A stretch of DNA of 64,000 nucleotides from contig NZ_CVTB01000166.1 in the NCBI RefSeq assembly GCF_001050015.1, positions 7,818 through 71,817 of the forward strand. Direction: 5' to 3'. Both the position numbers and the translations under genes were made by a program. Positions 1-11,114 of the stretch are shown in pieces. This DNA comes from Mycolicibacterium malmesburyense (lineage in GTDB: Bacteria > Actinomycetota > Actinomycetes > Mycobacteriales > Mycobacteriaceae). The notes beneath the pieces are model-generated. The model was not told the origin of the DNA and made no database searches. It worked only from the letters and a program-made list of their open reading frames with translations. Within the stretch, counting starts at the first letter, position 1. Each line of letters starts with the position of its first letter.

Positions 1-95
1 TAGTAATCCGATGGCCCGGGGGCCGGCAACCCGCGAGGTTTTTTCGGGTTCTGATTGCACCCTAACACATGGTCGGAGGCCCAAAAGGGGGTCTA

Positions 96-1304
96 CTACT
101 TTTCGTCGTACATTGGCTGGAATTGGCCGTTTCGACGCCGCAGAAGCGGGATCAACGTCACCACGACGGCGACGAGAATCGCGGCCAGCATGACCGCCCC
201 GCTGTAGCGCGGATCGAAGAAGATCGTGCTGGCCGCGCCGAAGCAGACGATGCTCACCCACAGATAGATCACCAGGACCACCCGCCGGTGGGAGTGGCCG
301 ATCTGCAGCAGCCGGTGGTGTAGATGCATCTTGTCCGGGGTCGTGAAGTGCACGCCCGCGCGGGTGCGCCGGATGATCGCCAGAAGCGTGTCGAGGGCGG
401 GCACGAACATCACCGCGACGACGAGCAGGAACGGCGACAACAGCGCGAACACGTCGCGGACCCCGTACGCCGTCTGCGAGATGGGCCCGGCGGCCGTCGT
501 CGAAGCCGCCGCCAGCATCAGGCCGATCAGCATCGAGCCGGAGTCGCCCATGAAGATCTTGGCGGGATGGAAGTTGTGCGGCAGGAACCCCAGGCACACC
601 CCCGCCAGCACCACCGAGATCACCGCGGGTGGATAGAACAAGACGTCGCCGCCGTGGTCGCGCAGCAAGCCGACGGAGAAGATGCAAATTGCCGATGCGG
701 TGATCAGCCCGAGGCCGGCGGCCAGGCCGTCCAGACCGTCGATGAAGTTCATCGCGTTGACGATCGAGACCGTCAGCGCCAGCGTCAGCAGGATCGAGGA
801 CACCTGGTCCAAGACGATCGTGCCGACGCCGCCGATGGGGATGTAGAGCACGCTCCACGCCACGCCCATGGTGACCAACACGCTCGCCGCGGTGATCTGG
901 CCCGCGAACTTCGTCAGCGAGTCCAGGCCCCACCGGTCGTCGATCAGCCCGACGACCATGATCAGCCCGCCGGCGACGACCACCGCAGGCATGCCCGTCG
1001 AATAGACGAATCCCCGCGTCAGGGCGGGCAATTGGGAGGCCAGCAGAACGGCGAACGCGACGCCGATGTACATCGCGAGCCCGCCCATTCGCGGAATCGG
1101 TTGCGCGTGCACGTCCCGATCACGCGGGATCGCGACCGCGCCGACGCGACGCGCGAAGACCCGGACCCATCCGGTCGCGAAGTAGGTGATGATCGCCGCG
1201 GTCAAGCCGACCAGCGCGAGCTCCCGGATCGGGACACCCGCGCCGCGATCGTTGAGTGCCAGCAGCGTGTCGGTGGCGTAGACCACCGGTGAACCGTACT
1301 GCAC
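96..1304 (-). CDS. wecA: Decaprenyl-phosphate GlcNAc-1-phosphate transferase
   Basis: Polytopic membrane enzyme (402 aa) of the WecA/Rfe family. It transfers GlcNAc-1-phosphate from UDP-GlcNAc to decaprenyl phosphate, the first step of the linker joining arabinogalactan to peptidoglycan. Visible motifs are NAMNFIDGLDGLAAG, the MGDSGSM loop and HLHHRLL near the C terminus, with about ten hydrophobic segments. The start chosen is GTG at 1304 (protein begins QYGSPV after the initiator), which matches the roughly 404-aa M. tuberculosis homologue. The long upstream open frame is a shadow of sua5. It follows sua5 by 11 bases, so it is probably the last gene of the rpmE-prfA-prmC-sua5 unit. Confidence 0.93.
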   Translation of the reverse strand: MQYGSPVVYATDTLLALNDRGAGVPIRELALVGLTAAIITYFATGWVRVFARRVGAVAIPRDRDVHAQPIPRMGGLAMYIGVAFAVLLASQLPALTRGFVYSTGMPAVVVAGGLIMVVGLIDDRWGLDSLTKFAGQITAASVLVTMGVAWSVLYIPIGGVGTIVLDQVSSILLTLALTVSIVNAMNFIDGLDGLAAGLGLITASAICIFSVGLLRDHGGDVLFYPPAVISVVLAGVCLGFLPHNFHPAKIFMGDSGSMLIGLMLAAASTTAAGPISQTAYGVRDVFALLSPFLLVVAVMFVPALDTLLAIIRRTRAGVHFTTPDKMHLHHRLLQIGHSHRRVVLVIYLWVSIVCFGAASTIFFDPRYSGAVMLAAILVAVVVTLIPLLRRRNGQFQPMYDEK

Positions 1305-1315
1305 GAAAGTCAATC

Positions 1316-1969
1316 TCAGCCCGTCAAAGTCGTCGGTTCCACACCGAGCACCGTGGCGACCGCCTCGAGGCTGACCGGACCTTCGCGCAGGACGCGGGGG
1401 TGTGCGCCGGTGAGATCGACGATCGTCGACGCGGCCTGCTGCTCGGAGGTTCCGGCGTCGAGATAGACCTCGACTTGTTCGCCGAGTTGTTCGCGCGCCG
1501 CTTCCGCGGTGACCGCCGGCGGGTGCCCGGAGACGTTGGCACTCGAGACCGCCATCGGGCCGACCGCCCGCAGCAGCTCGATCGCCACCGGGTGAAGGGG
1601 CATGCGCAGCATCACGGTTCCGTGCGCATCGCCGAGGTCCCAATGCAACGACGGCGCCTGACGCACCACCAGGCTCAGCGCGCCCGGCCAGAATGCGCGG
1701 ATGAGTTCGCGTGCGCTGCTCGGCACGTTGTACACCAGGCCCTCGATCGTGTGCCACGAGCCGACGAGGACGGGCACGGGCATGTCACGGCCGCGCCCTT
1801 TGGCGGCGAGCAGGGCCGCGACCGCCTCCCCGTCGAAAGCGTCCGCGCCGATGCCGTAGACGGTGTCGGTCGGCAGCACGACGAGCCGGCCGCCCTTGAG
1901 CGCGCTGATCGCCGACGCGATGCCCGTCGCGCGCTGGTCGGCGTCGGAGCAGTCGAACAACTGACTCAT
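1316..1969 (-). CDS. L-threonylcarbamoyladenylate synthase (Sua5/YrdC/YwlC)
   Basis: 217-aa Sua5/YrdC-domain protein (Rv1301-like). It makes threonylcarbamoyl-AMP from threonine, bicarbonate and ATP for the t6A37 modification of ANN-decoding tRNAs. Family motifs include LPTDTVYGIG, KGRGRDMPVPVLVG, WPGALSLVV and SSANVSGHPP. ATG at 1969 has a GGAG Shine-Dalgarno 7 bases upstream; an in-frame ATG six codons earlier lacks one. It lies 19 bases after prmC and 11 before wecA, in one operon. Confidence 0.92.
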   Translation of the reverse strand: MSQLFDCSDADQRATGIASAISALKGGRLVVLPTDTVYGIGADAFDGEAVAALLAAKGRGRDMPVPVLVGSWHTIEGLVYNVPSSARELIRAFWPGALSLVVRQAPSLHWDLGDAHGTVMLRMPLHPVAIELLRAVGPMAVSSANVSGHPPAVTAEAAREQLGEQVEVYLDAGTSEQQAASTIVDLTGAHPRVLREGPVSLEAVATVLGVEPTTLTG

Positions 1970-1988
1970 GCCGCGACTCCTTCGCACC

Positions 1989-2848
1989 TCATACGGATCT
2001 CCGTGCGGTGACGAACCTAGGCCGTCCGGTCAGATCGCGCCGAGCGGTGATGTCGTCGAAATGCGTTGACCGGCCGAAACACTCGACGGTGCGGTGTGAG
2101 GTCGTATCGTCGTGTTCGACCGCCAGCAGCCCGCCGGTGCGCAGCCACCTGGCCGCGACGTCGGTGATCGCCTCGATCACCCGCATGCCGTCCGGTCCGC
2201 CGAACAGAGCGTGGGCCGGATCATGTTCGGCGACTTCGGGTTCCAACTGCGCACCGTCGGGGATGTAAGGCGGGTTCGCGACGACGAGATCGACCGCGCC
2301 GTCGAGTTCGGGCAGCAGTCCGGGCGTGGTCACATCGGCGTGGACGACCTCGACGGCCGAGCCGGCCAGGTTCCGTCGCGCATAGCCGAGTGCCTCCTCG
2401 GAGTCGTCGACGGCGATGATGCGCGCGTCGGGCCTGTGCCTGGCCATCGCCGCCGCCAGCGCGCCGCTGCCCGTGCACAGGTCGACGATCACCGGCGCGT
2501 CGGGCAACCGTTGTGCGACAGCCCATTCCAGCAGAGCCTCGGTCTCGGGCCGCGGGATGAACACACCCGGGCCGACGATCACCTCGAGCGGGCCGAACGG
2601 CGCAGTGCCGACGAGATGTTGCAGCGGGATGCGTTGGGCACGCCGGGTGATGAGCTTGTCGTAGCGCTCGGCGAACTCGGGAGTGGCCTCGACGAACCGG
2701 AGCCGGGCCCGCTCGGTGCCCAAGACGTGCGCGGCAAGCAGTTCGGCGTCGACGCGCGGCGTGGCGACACCCGCTTCGGCCAGCACCGCCGCCGCGGCGT
2801 CGATGAGCCGGCTCAGCCGGGTGGATGCCGGCGCCGGGCTGGGCCGGG

Positions 2849-2852
<4 letters not shown>
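1989..2852 (-). CDS. prmC: Release-factor glutamine methyltransferase
   Basis: 287-aa HemK/PrmC family SAM-dependent methyltransferase. It N5-methylates the glutamine of the GGQ loop of release factors, the substrate encoded just upstream by prfA. The SAM-binding [11 protein letters not shown] motif and the catalytic NPPYIP motif are present, after an N-terminal helical domain. The ATG overlaps the prfA stop (ATGA), indicating translational coupling of enzyme and substrate genes. Confidence 0.95.
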
Positions 2853-3937
<1,085 letters not shown>

Positions 3938-3974
3938 GTCGACCTCCTCTCCGTGACCCCTTCATGAACGCAAA

Positions 3975-4017
3975 CCGGCGCCCGGCCTGGCCGCTGATGC
4001 GGCAGATCGGGCGCCGG
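3975..4017 (-). terminator. GC-rich stem-loop between rpmE and prfA
   Basis: CCGGCGCCCG (3975-3984) pairs with CGGGCGCCGG (4008-4017), and inside it GCCGC (3990-3994) pairs with GCGGC (3999-4003). On the minus strand the stem is followed by TTTGCG, so only a short T tract exists. It may be a partial terminator or attenuator that sets the rpmE to prfA transcript ratio. Confidence 0.5.
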
Positions 4018-4025
4018 AAGGGAAG

Positions 4026-4301
4026 CTACTTGTCCGCTGAGCCTTTGTCGGCCTGGTCGGCGGCCTTGGTTTGTCCCGTCGCTGCGCTCGCCCCGGTGCG
4101 CTTGCCGTAGCGCTTCTCGAAGCGCGCCACCCGACCACCGCTGTCCAGAATCTTCTGCTTGCCGGTGTAGAAGGGATGGCACTGCGAGCAGACCTCGACG
4201 TGGATCTGACCGCTCTGCTTCGTGCTCCGCGTGGTGAACGTGTTGCCGCAGCCGCAGTGCACGGTGGTCTCTACGTAATCAGGGTGAATACCCGTTTTCA
4301 T
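4026..4301 (-). CDS. rpmE: 50S ribosomal protein L31
   Basis: 91-aa L31 of the cysteine-containing (C+) type. The zinc-site cysteines are seen in HCGCGN and [12 protein letters not shown]. The C-terminal extension is rich in K, A and D. ATG 4301 begins MKTGIHPDY, the usual L31 start; an upstream in-frame ATG at 4400 would add an unlikely leader overlapping the promoter. It is first in the prfA-prmC-sua5-wecA unit. Confidence 0.96.
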   Translation of the reverse strand: MKTGIHPDYVETTVHCGCGNTFTTRSTKQSGQIHVEVCSQCHPFYTGKQKILDSGGRVARFEKRYGKRTGASAATGQTKAADQADKGSADK

Positions 4302-4385
4302 GGTTTCCTCTTCGATCGTGGGCCCCGGGTCGCCCCTCCGTGCTGGAGGTGACGGGCGTGAACCGGAACCGAGGGTCGGCGGTCC

Positions 4386-4414
4386 ATTATGCCAGCTCAA
4401 CCGCCAAGTGCCTA
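4386..4414 (-). promoter_or_regulatory. Candidate promoter for rpmE
   Basis: On the minus strand a CATAAT -10 element (4386-4391) lies 17 bases from a weak TAGGCA -35 (4409-4414). Transcription would start near 4379, giving a leader of about 78 nt before rpmE. The -10 is close to the mycobacterial SigA TAnnnT consensus but the -35 is poor. Rest of 4302-4552: no gene seen. Confidence 0.45.
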
Positions 4415-4552
4415 AACGCGTGCGCAGCGGCAGGTATTCCGCAGCGCCCCTCGGCTGGCGAGCGCAACGCTCTCTACCCGCGAGCGCTCACCCTTGTACG
4501 GAATCAGGACCAATTTCTGTACCAGGCTGCGCGCTCGGCAGTCAGTGGTTCG

Positions 4553-6124
4553 TCACCGGTGCGGGTGGAACTTGCTGCCGTCTCGCCGCCACAGCCGCCT
4601 GCCGTCGGGTGTGAACCCACGCGCGACGAGTTCGCGCGTGAGAATCTTGTTGGTCGCGGTGCTGGGCAGGTCGTCGGCGACCCACACGTAGCGCGGCCAG
4701 GCCTTCGGCGAGAGGTCGCGCTGGGCGGCCAGGAACTCCTCGAACGTCTCCGGATCGAGTTCGGCGTGATCCTGCAGCACGAGCGCGGCCATCACCTGAT
4801 CGCCGACGAGTTCGTCGGGCACCGGGTAGACCGCGACGCGGTTGACCGCGGGCAGCCGCAGCAGGATCCGCTCGATGGGCGCGGTCGCGAGGTTCTCGCC
4901 GTCGACCCGCATCCAGTCTGCGGTGCGCCCGGCCAGATAGATGAAGCCGCCGGCGTCGCGGTAGGCCAGGTCGCCCGACCAGTACATGCCGTGGCGCATC
5001 CGCTCGTCGGTGGCGCCGCGGTCGTTGTAGTAGCCGCGGAACAACCCGCTGCCGTCGGTGTTCACCAGTTCACCGATCGCCACGTCGGCGTTGGTCAGCG
5101 CGCCGTTCTCGTCGAACTCCGCGACCGGGCATTCGGTGACGGTGTCGCTGTTGTAGACCGCGACGCCCGGAAAGCCCTGTCCGATCGAACCTTTCGGGGT
5201 GTCCGGGGTGCGGGTGATGATCACGGCGTTCTCGGTCGAGCCGAAACCGTCGTCGACGGTCACGTCGAAGCGCCTGCTGAACTCCTCGATATCGCGGTCG
5301 GTGGCCTCGTTGCCGAACGCCACGCGCAGCGGGTTGTCGCGGTCGTCGGGCTGTTCGGGCGTCGCCAGCACATAGGCCAGGGGCTTGCCGACGTAGTTCA
5401 TGTACGTCACGCCGTGGCGGCGGATGTCGGTCAGGAATCGGGAGGCGGAGAACTTGGCGGGCACCATCGCGGCCCCGGCGACCAGCGCGGGCGCCCATCC
5501 GCCCACCACGGCGTTGGAGTGGAACATCGGCATCGAGAGGTAGCAGACGTCCTTCTCGGCAAGCTCGAACCGCTCCGCCAGCGCGTTGCCCGCGAACAAC
5601 ACCATGAGGTGGGCGACCTGGACCGCTTTGGGATCGCCGCTGGTGCCGGAGGTGAAGATCATCATGAACGTGTCGTCGACCGCGACCTCCCGGTGCGGAA
5701 CGAACACCGACCCGCGGGCCAGGAAATCGGTCCACTCGGTGCTCGAGGTGTCGAACACCGTGACCCCCGACAGGTCCAAACCGTCGAGCAGCGGGCGGTG
5801 TTCGGCGTCGGTGATCAGGAACTGACAGTCCACCTTGATGACGTCGCGCGCGAGCGCCTCACCGCGGCGCGTGGTGTTGATGCCGCACACCACGTAGCCG
5901 CCGAGTCCGGCCGCCGCGAGCGCGATCAGCATGTCGGGGGTGTTGCCGAGGAGCACCCCGACGTGCAGAGGCCGGTCCGGACCGGCGGCGGCGATGAAGG
6001 CGGCGGCCTGCGTCTTGGCCTCGTCGACGTATTCGCGGTAGGTCCAGGTGCGGTCCCCATACCGAATGGCGACGGTGTCGCAATCGGCGCGCTCGTTGAG
6101 CAGCTGCTGGAGCGTGTCCGCCAT
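4553..6124 (-). CDS. Fatty-acyl-CoA synthetase (FadD1/FadD17-like)
   Basis: 523-aa member of the ANL adenylate-forming superfamily. The P-loop-like motif is IFTSGTSGDPK (A3) and a GFGSTEN core motif (A5) follows; YWSGDLAYRD and GRTADWMRVDGEN form the hinge, and a C-terminal NKILTREL carries the expected catalytic Lys. It should activate a fatty or other carboxylic acid with ATP and CoA; chain specificity cannot be read. It is divergent from a TetR gene with a perfect palindrome between them. As recalled, M. tuberculosis has no such pair between rpmE and rho, so this is a lineage-specific insertion. Confidence 0.88.
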   Translation of the reverse strand: MADTLQQLLNERADCDTVAIRYGDRTWTYREYVDEAKTQAAAFIAAAGPDRPLHVGVLLGNTPDMLIALAAAGLGGYVVCGINTTRRGEALARDVIKVDCQFLITDAEHRPLLDGLDLSGVTVFDTSSTEWTDFLARGSVFVPHREVAVDDTFMMIFTSGTSGDPKAVQVAHLMVLFAGNALAERFELAEKDVCYLSMPMFHSNAVVGGWAPALVAGAAMVPAKFSASRFLTDIRRHGVTYMNYVGKPLAYVLATPEQPDDRDNPLRVAFGNEATDRDIEEFSRRFDVTVDDGFGSTENAVIITRTPDTPKGSIGQGFPGVAVYNSDTVTECPVAEFDENGALTNADVAIGELVNTDGSGLFRGYYNDRGATDERMRHGMYWSGDLAYRDAGGFIYLAGRTADWMRVDGENLATAPIERILLRLPAVNRVAVYPVPDELVGDQVMAALVLQDHAELDPETFEEFLAAQRDLSPKAWPRYVWVADDLPSTATNKILTRELVARGFTPDGRRLWRRDGSKFHPHR

Positions 6125-6155
6125 GGCTCACCTTTCGACCGTGAACAGATTTGCG

Positions 6156-6177
6156 ATTGTGTCTACCATGACACAAT
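6156..6177. promoter_or_regulatory. Perfect inverted repeat, probable TetR operator
   Basis: ATTGTGTC (6156-6163), TACCAT spacer, GACACAAT (6170-6177): an 8-bp perfect inverted repeat, 31 bases upstream of the acyl-CoA synthetase start and 48 bases upstream of the TetR start. Such a site between divergent regulator and target genes is typical of TetR autoregulation. Inferred from position and symmetry only. Confidence 0.75.
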
Positions 6178-6225
6178 GCTCCGGTCGGCCGACTTGCGGG
6201 CAAGTTTGATGGAGGAGTCCACCTG

Positions 6226-6831
6226 GTGACGAGCGGTGCCGCCACCAAGAACGTCCGCGAGCGCCTCATAGACGCGGCCGAGACCTGCCTGCGCGCCAAG
6301 GGAATTCGTTCGACCACCGTTTCAGAGGTGGCCGAGGTCGCGGGCGTGTCCCGCGGTTGGCTGTACCGCCACTTCCCCGACAAGACCTCGCTGCTGGGCG
6401 CGGCGATCGTCCGCCTCAACGAGGCCTATTGGTTCGAGGCGCATGGGATGCTCGAACGAGTCGAGGGCCTGGACCGCCAACTCGCCGCCGGCGTCCTGCA
6501 CGGGCGCACTGCGTACGACGATCCCGGCGCCTTGCTGATGAAGCTGCGCATCGACGAGCCCGAGGAATTCGCCGCCTGTGCGGGCGCCGGCGTGCAGGGA
6601 CTGGTGCCCGACTTGGCCGACTTCTGGTCGCGCTATCTGGTCGCGGCGCGCGACTCGGGCGAGATCCACCCCGACACGGACGTCACCGAGGCATCGGAAT
6701 GGCTTGCCCGCGTGCTGATCTCGCTCGCGACGGTGCCCGGCAAGACGCTCGACCCCAGCGACGGCGACGCGGTGTTGCGGCACCTGCGCCGTTATGTCAT
6801 GCCCGGTTTGCGAGCCGCTCCCGCCGAGTGA
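6226..6831 (+). CDS. TetR-family transcriptional regulator
   Basis: 201-aa TetR-like repressor. The N-terminal helix-turn-helix covers about residues 10-55 (TTVSEVAEVAGVSRGWLYRHFPDKTSLL); the rest is an alpha-helical ligand domain. GTG start at 6226 after a GGAGGA sequence. It is divergent from the acyl-CoA synthetase and probably represses that gene and itself through the palindrome at 6156-6177, with an acyl-CoA as the likely but unproved ligand. Confidence 0.9.
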   Translation: MTSGAATKNVRERLIDAAETCLRAKGIRSTTVSEVAEVAGVSRGWLYRHFPDKTSLLGAAIVRLNEAYWFEAHGMLERVEGLDRQLAAGVLHGRTAYDDPGALLMKLRIDEPEEFAACAGAGVQGLVPDLADFWSRYLVAARDSGEIHPDTDVTEASEWLARVLISLATVPGKTLDPSDGDAVLRHLRRYVMPGLRAAPAE

Positions 6832-6877
6832 AATTCGGCGCGCTGCCGATTCAGCGGCAGCGCGCCCGAACCGCTGG

Positions 6878-8800
6878 TTAGTCGGCGTCCATCGAGCCCG
6901 GCGCGGTCTTGGAGACCTGCACCAGGAACTCGTAGTTGTTCTTGGTCTTGCGCAGCTGGCTCATCAACAGGTCGATCGCCTGGTGCGGATCCAGCCCGGA
7001 CAGCACGCGACGCAGCTTGTGCACGATCGCGAACTCGTCCGGCGAGAGCAACAGCTCGTCCTTACGCGTACCGGACGGGTTGACGTCGACCGCGGGGAAG
7101 ACGCGGCGCTCGGCGATCTTGCGGTCGAGCTTGAGCTCGGCGTTACCGGTGCCCTTGAACTCCTCGAAGATCACCGTGTCACCGGTCGACCCGGTCTCCA
7201 CCATGGCGGTGGCGACGATGGTCAGCGAGCCACCCTCTTCGATGTTGCGGGCCGCGCCCAGGAACCGCTTCGGCGGATACAGCGCGGTCGAGTCCACACC
7301 ACCGGACAGGATGCGACCCGAGGCCGGCGACGCGTTGTTGTACGCGCGGCCCAGACGGGTGATCGAGTCGAGCAGCACGACGACGTCCTTACCCTGCTCG
7401 ACGAGCCGCTTGGCCCGCTCGATGGCCAGCTCCGCGGCCTGGGTGTGGTCGGACGGCGGCCGGTCGAACGTCGAGGCGATGACCTCGCCCTTGACCGAGC
7501 GCTGCATGTCGGTCACCTCTTCCGGACGCTCGTCGACGAGCACCACCATCAGGTGGCATTCCGGATTGTTGGTGGTGATCGCGTTCGCGATGTCCTGAAG
7601 GATCGTGGTCTTACCGGCCTTCGGCGGCGACACGATCAATGCGCGCTGCCCCTTGCCGACCGGCATGATCAGGTCGATGACGCGGGTGGTCAGCTTCTCG
7701 GTCGTCGTCTCCAGGCGCAGCCGCTGATTCGGGTAGAGCGGCGTGAGCTTGTTGAACTCCGGCCGCTTCTTGGCCTCGTCGACGGGCTTGCCATTGACGG
7801 TGTCCAGCCGCACCAGCGGATTGAACTTCTGTCGCTGGTTGGTCTGCTCGCCGTCTTTGGGCACGCGCACGGCACCGGTCACGGCGTCGCCGCGACGCAA
7901 GCCGTTCTTGCGCACCATGTTCATCGAGACGTACACGTCGTTCGGGCCGGCCAGATAGCCGGAGGTGCGGACGAACGCATAGTTGTCGAGCACGTCGAGA
8001 ATGCCGGCGACAGGCTGAACGACGTCGTCCTCGCGCAGTTCGGTGTCGCGGTCGCCGCCGCCGTCTCCGCCGCGCTCACGGCGCCTGCGGTCCCGGAATC
8101 GACGACCCCGGCGACCACCGCGGCCCTCGCCGTCGTCGTCGTTGCTGTTGTTGCCGCCGCCGCTGTTGCCGCCGCCGCGGTTTTGGCCACCCTGCTGGTC
8201 GCCCTGTTGTTGATCGCCTTCGGACTTGGCGTCCGACTTGTTGGGCTGATCCTTCTGGCGTTCGTTGGACTTGGCGTCCTGAGCGGCGTTGTCGTTCTGG
8301 TTGCCCGAGCCGTCGGGTGCGCCGGTTCCGCGCGACGCGCCGCGGCGCTCACGGCGCCGGGGCTGCTGCTCGGTGTCGGCGTTGGAAGCACGGTCGGAGT
8401 CACCGGCCTGGGCCGACTCGGCTTTCGGGGCGTCCTTGGCGGGCTCGGCGTTCTTGGCGTCGTTCGCCGCGGGCGCGTCGCCGCCGGCGGATGCCTGTCC
8501 GCGGCCGTTCGCTTCGCCGCGCCGTTCCCGGATCGCGGCGACCAGTTCGCCCTTGCGCATGCCGGAAGCGCCTTCGACGCCGATTTCCTTGGCCAGGGCG
8601 CGCAGTTCGGGCAGCACCATGGTCGACAGCGAGCCGGAACGATTGCCGGAAGCGACGTCCGCAGTCGGTGCGGTCTCCGCGGTCGGCGTGGCGTTCGGCG
8701 AATCCGCCGCCGCAGAAGTCGGGGTTTCTGAATTCACGGAGTTCGACAGCTCGCTGTTATCGCTGCTGCCCCCAGCCGTGATCAGGTCCGTTTCAGTCAC
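6878..8800 (-). CDS. rho: Transcription termination factor Rho
   Basis: 640-aa hexameric RNA-dependent ATPase. The Rho_N (SAP-like) helical domain is near residues 52-95. It is followed by a long low-complexity actinobacterial insert rich in D, N, G, Q and R, then the RNA-binding cold-shock-like domain (NYAFVRTSGYL). The ATPase core has Walker A PPKAGKTT, the Q-loop region VTDMQRSVKG and Walker B VVVLLDSITR. GTG start at 8800 has an AAAGGAAA Shine-Dalgarno. The insert makes it longer than E. coli Rho (419 aa), as in other mycobacteria. Confidence 0.97.
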   Translation of the reverse strand: MTETDLITAGGSSDNSELSNSVNSETPTSAAADSPNATPTAETAPTADVASGNRSGSLSTMVLPELRALAKEIGVEGASGMRKGELVAAIRERRGEANGRGQASAGGDAPAANDAKNAEPAKDAPKAESAQAGDSDRASNADTEQQPRRRERRGASRGTGAPDGSGNQNDNAAQDAKSNERQKDQPNKSDAKSEGDQQQGDQQGGQNRGGGNSGGGNNSNDDDGEGRGGRRGRRFRDRRRRERGGDGGGDRDTELREDDVVQPVAGILDVLDNYAFVRTSGYLAGPNDVYVSMNMVRKNGLRRGDAVTGAVRVPKDGEQTNQRQKFNPLVRLDTVNGKPVDEAKKRPEFNKLTPLYPNQRLRLETTTEKLTTRVIDLIMPVGKGQRALIVSPPKAGKTTILQDIANAITTNNPECHLMVVLVDERPEEVTDMQRSVKGEVIASTFDRPPSDHTQAAELAIERAKRLVEQGKDVVVLLDSITRLGRAYNNASPASGRILSGGVDSTALYPPKRFLGAARNIEEGGSLTIVATAMVETGSTGDTVIFEEFKGTGNAELKLDRKIAERRVFPAVDVNPSGTRKDELLLSPDEFAIVHKLRRVLSGLDPHQAIDLLMSQLRKTKNNYEFLVQVSKTAPGSMDAD

Positions 8801-9006
8801 GGATTTCCTTTCTTTCCCTCGCAGACCGAGTCGTGCGGGGGTTCGGTGCGATCAGTCCATCCACTGAACGCATGGGCCCCACCATTGCCCCTGCAACGGT
8901 GATGGGCGGACTTCGCCGGTGTGCGGCGAACCGTCATCTACGAGAAGAATTGGTGGTGTCCTAGTGTCGGCGCAGGTAGAGACGCTGCGATTGCCGGACG
9001 ACAGCG

Positions 9007-9035
9007 AGAATATCCCGCATCGGGACGGGAAGCAA
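9007..9035 (-). promoter_or_regulatory. Probable rho promoter
   Basis: On the minus strand TTGCTT (9030-9035) and TATTCT (9007-9012) are 17 bases apart, a good SigA-type match. Transcription from about 9000 would give rho an untranslated leader of about 200 nt (8801-9000). That leader has no convincing gene and could host Rho autoregulation, as known for E. coli rho. Confidence 0.6.
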
Positions 9036-9083
9036 GAAAGACATGTGTGTCGTGTTGCTCCTGTGATTGCTGTTTCCGCGCGA

Positions 9084-10031
<948 letters not shown>

Positions 10032-11114
10032 CTATCCCAGCCCCAGCTGCTCGACGACGGCCACCGGATCCACGGGCACCGCGATGACCTGCGGCATGCC
10101 CTTCAGCGCGGTGTCGGGATCCTTGAGCCCGTTACCGGTCACCGTGCACACGACGGTCGAACCCTTGGCCACCCAACCGTCTTCGACCGATTTGAGCAGA
10201 CCCGCGATGCTGGCCGCCGACGCCGGCTCGACGAACACACCCTCGGTGCTGGCCACCAGGTGGTAGGCCGACAGGATCTCCTCGTCGGTGGCCGCCAGGA
10301 AGCGACCGTCGGACTTCTGCTGCGCCTCCACCGCGGTGGTCCACGAGGCCGGGGAGCCGATCCGGATGGCCGTCGCGACCGTCTCCGGATTCTTGACCGG
10401 TTCACCGTGCACCAGGGGCGCCGCACCGGCGGCCTGCGTCCCGAGCATGCGGGGCAGACGGTCCGAGACACCGTCGCGGTGGTACTCGGTGTAGCCCTTC
10501 CAGTAGGCCGTGATGTTGCCGGCGTTGCCGACCGGCAGCGAGTGCACATCCGGCGCGACACCCAACGCGTCGACGATCTCGAAGGCCGCGGTCTTCTGCC
10601 CCTCGATCCGGTACGGGTTGACGGAGTTGACCAGCGAGATGGTCGGGAAGTCGGCGGTCAGCTTGCGCGCCAGTTCCAGGCAGTCGTCGAAGTTGCCGTC
10701 GACTTGGATGATCTTCGCGCCGTGCATGACCGCCTGCGCCAGCTTGCCCATCGCGATCTTGCCCTGCGGCACCAGCACCGCGCAGGTGATGCCGGCCCTG
10801 GCCGCGTAGGCCGCCGCCGATGCCGAGGTGTTGCCCGTCGAGGCGCACAGCACCGCCTGCTGACCGCGGGCCACCGCCTCGGTCACGGCCATGGTCATGC
10901 CCCGATCCTTGAACGAACCGGTCGGGTTGAGCCCCTCGACCTTCAGATGCACTGTGCAACCGGTGAGTTCGGAGAGTCGCGCCGCCGGCAACAGCGGAGT
11001 GCCGCCCTCGCGCAGCGTGATCGGCGTCCAGGTGTCCGCGACCGGCAGACGGTTCCGGTAGGCGGCGATCAGCCCCGGCCAGGGCTGGTGGACGGCCTGC
11101 GCGGAGGTGCTCAT
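10032..11114 (-). CDS. thrC: Threonine synthase
   Basis: 360-aa PLP-dependent enzyme converting O-phosphohomoserine to threonine. The PLP lysine sits in GSFKDRGMT, the phosphate-binding region in [18 protein letters not shown], and the glycine-rich PVGNAGN loop follows. Its ATG overlaps the hom stop (ATGA) and it is followed closely by thrB, so the three are translationally coupled. Confidence 0.96.
   Translation of the reverse strand: MSTSAQAVHQPWPGLIAAYRNRLPVADTWTPITLREGGTPLLPAARLSELTGCTVHLKVEGLNPTGSFKDRGMTMAVTEAVARGQQAVLCASTGNTSASAAAYAARAGITCAVLVPQGKIAMGKLAQAVMHGAKIIQVDGNFDDCLELARKLTADFPTISLVNSVNPYRIEGQKTAAFEIVDALGVAPDVHSLPVGNAGNITAYWKGYTEYHRDGVSDRLPRMLGTQAAGAAPLVHGEPVKNPETVATAIRIGSPASWTTAVEAQQKSDGRFLAATDEEILSAYHLVASTEGVFVEPASAASIAGLLKSVEDGWVAKGSTVVCTVTGNGLKDPDTALKGMPQVIAVPVDPVAVVEQLGLG

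Noticed and set aside
96..1757. A 553-aa protein containing wecA
   Set aside because: The first 150 codons are an out-of-frame reading of sua5, with R/G/A-rich composition. The real wecA begins at 1304.
4340..6229. Long plus-strand open frame opposite the acyl-CoA synthetase
   Set aside because: High-GC antisense shadow. Codon-position GC pattern and the clear motifs are on the minus strand. The same applies to the other long opposite-strand frames, such as 6794-8731, 9315-11216, 31649-33040, 41461-43245 and 43305-44945.
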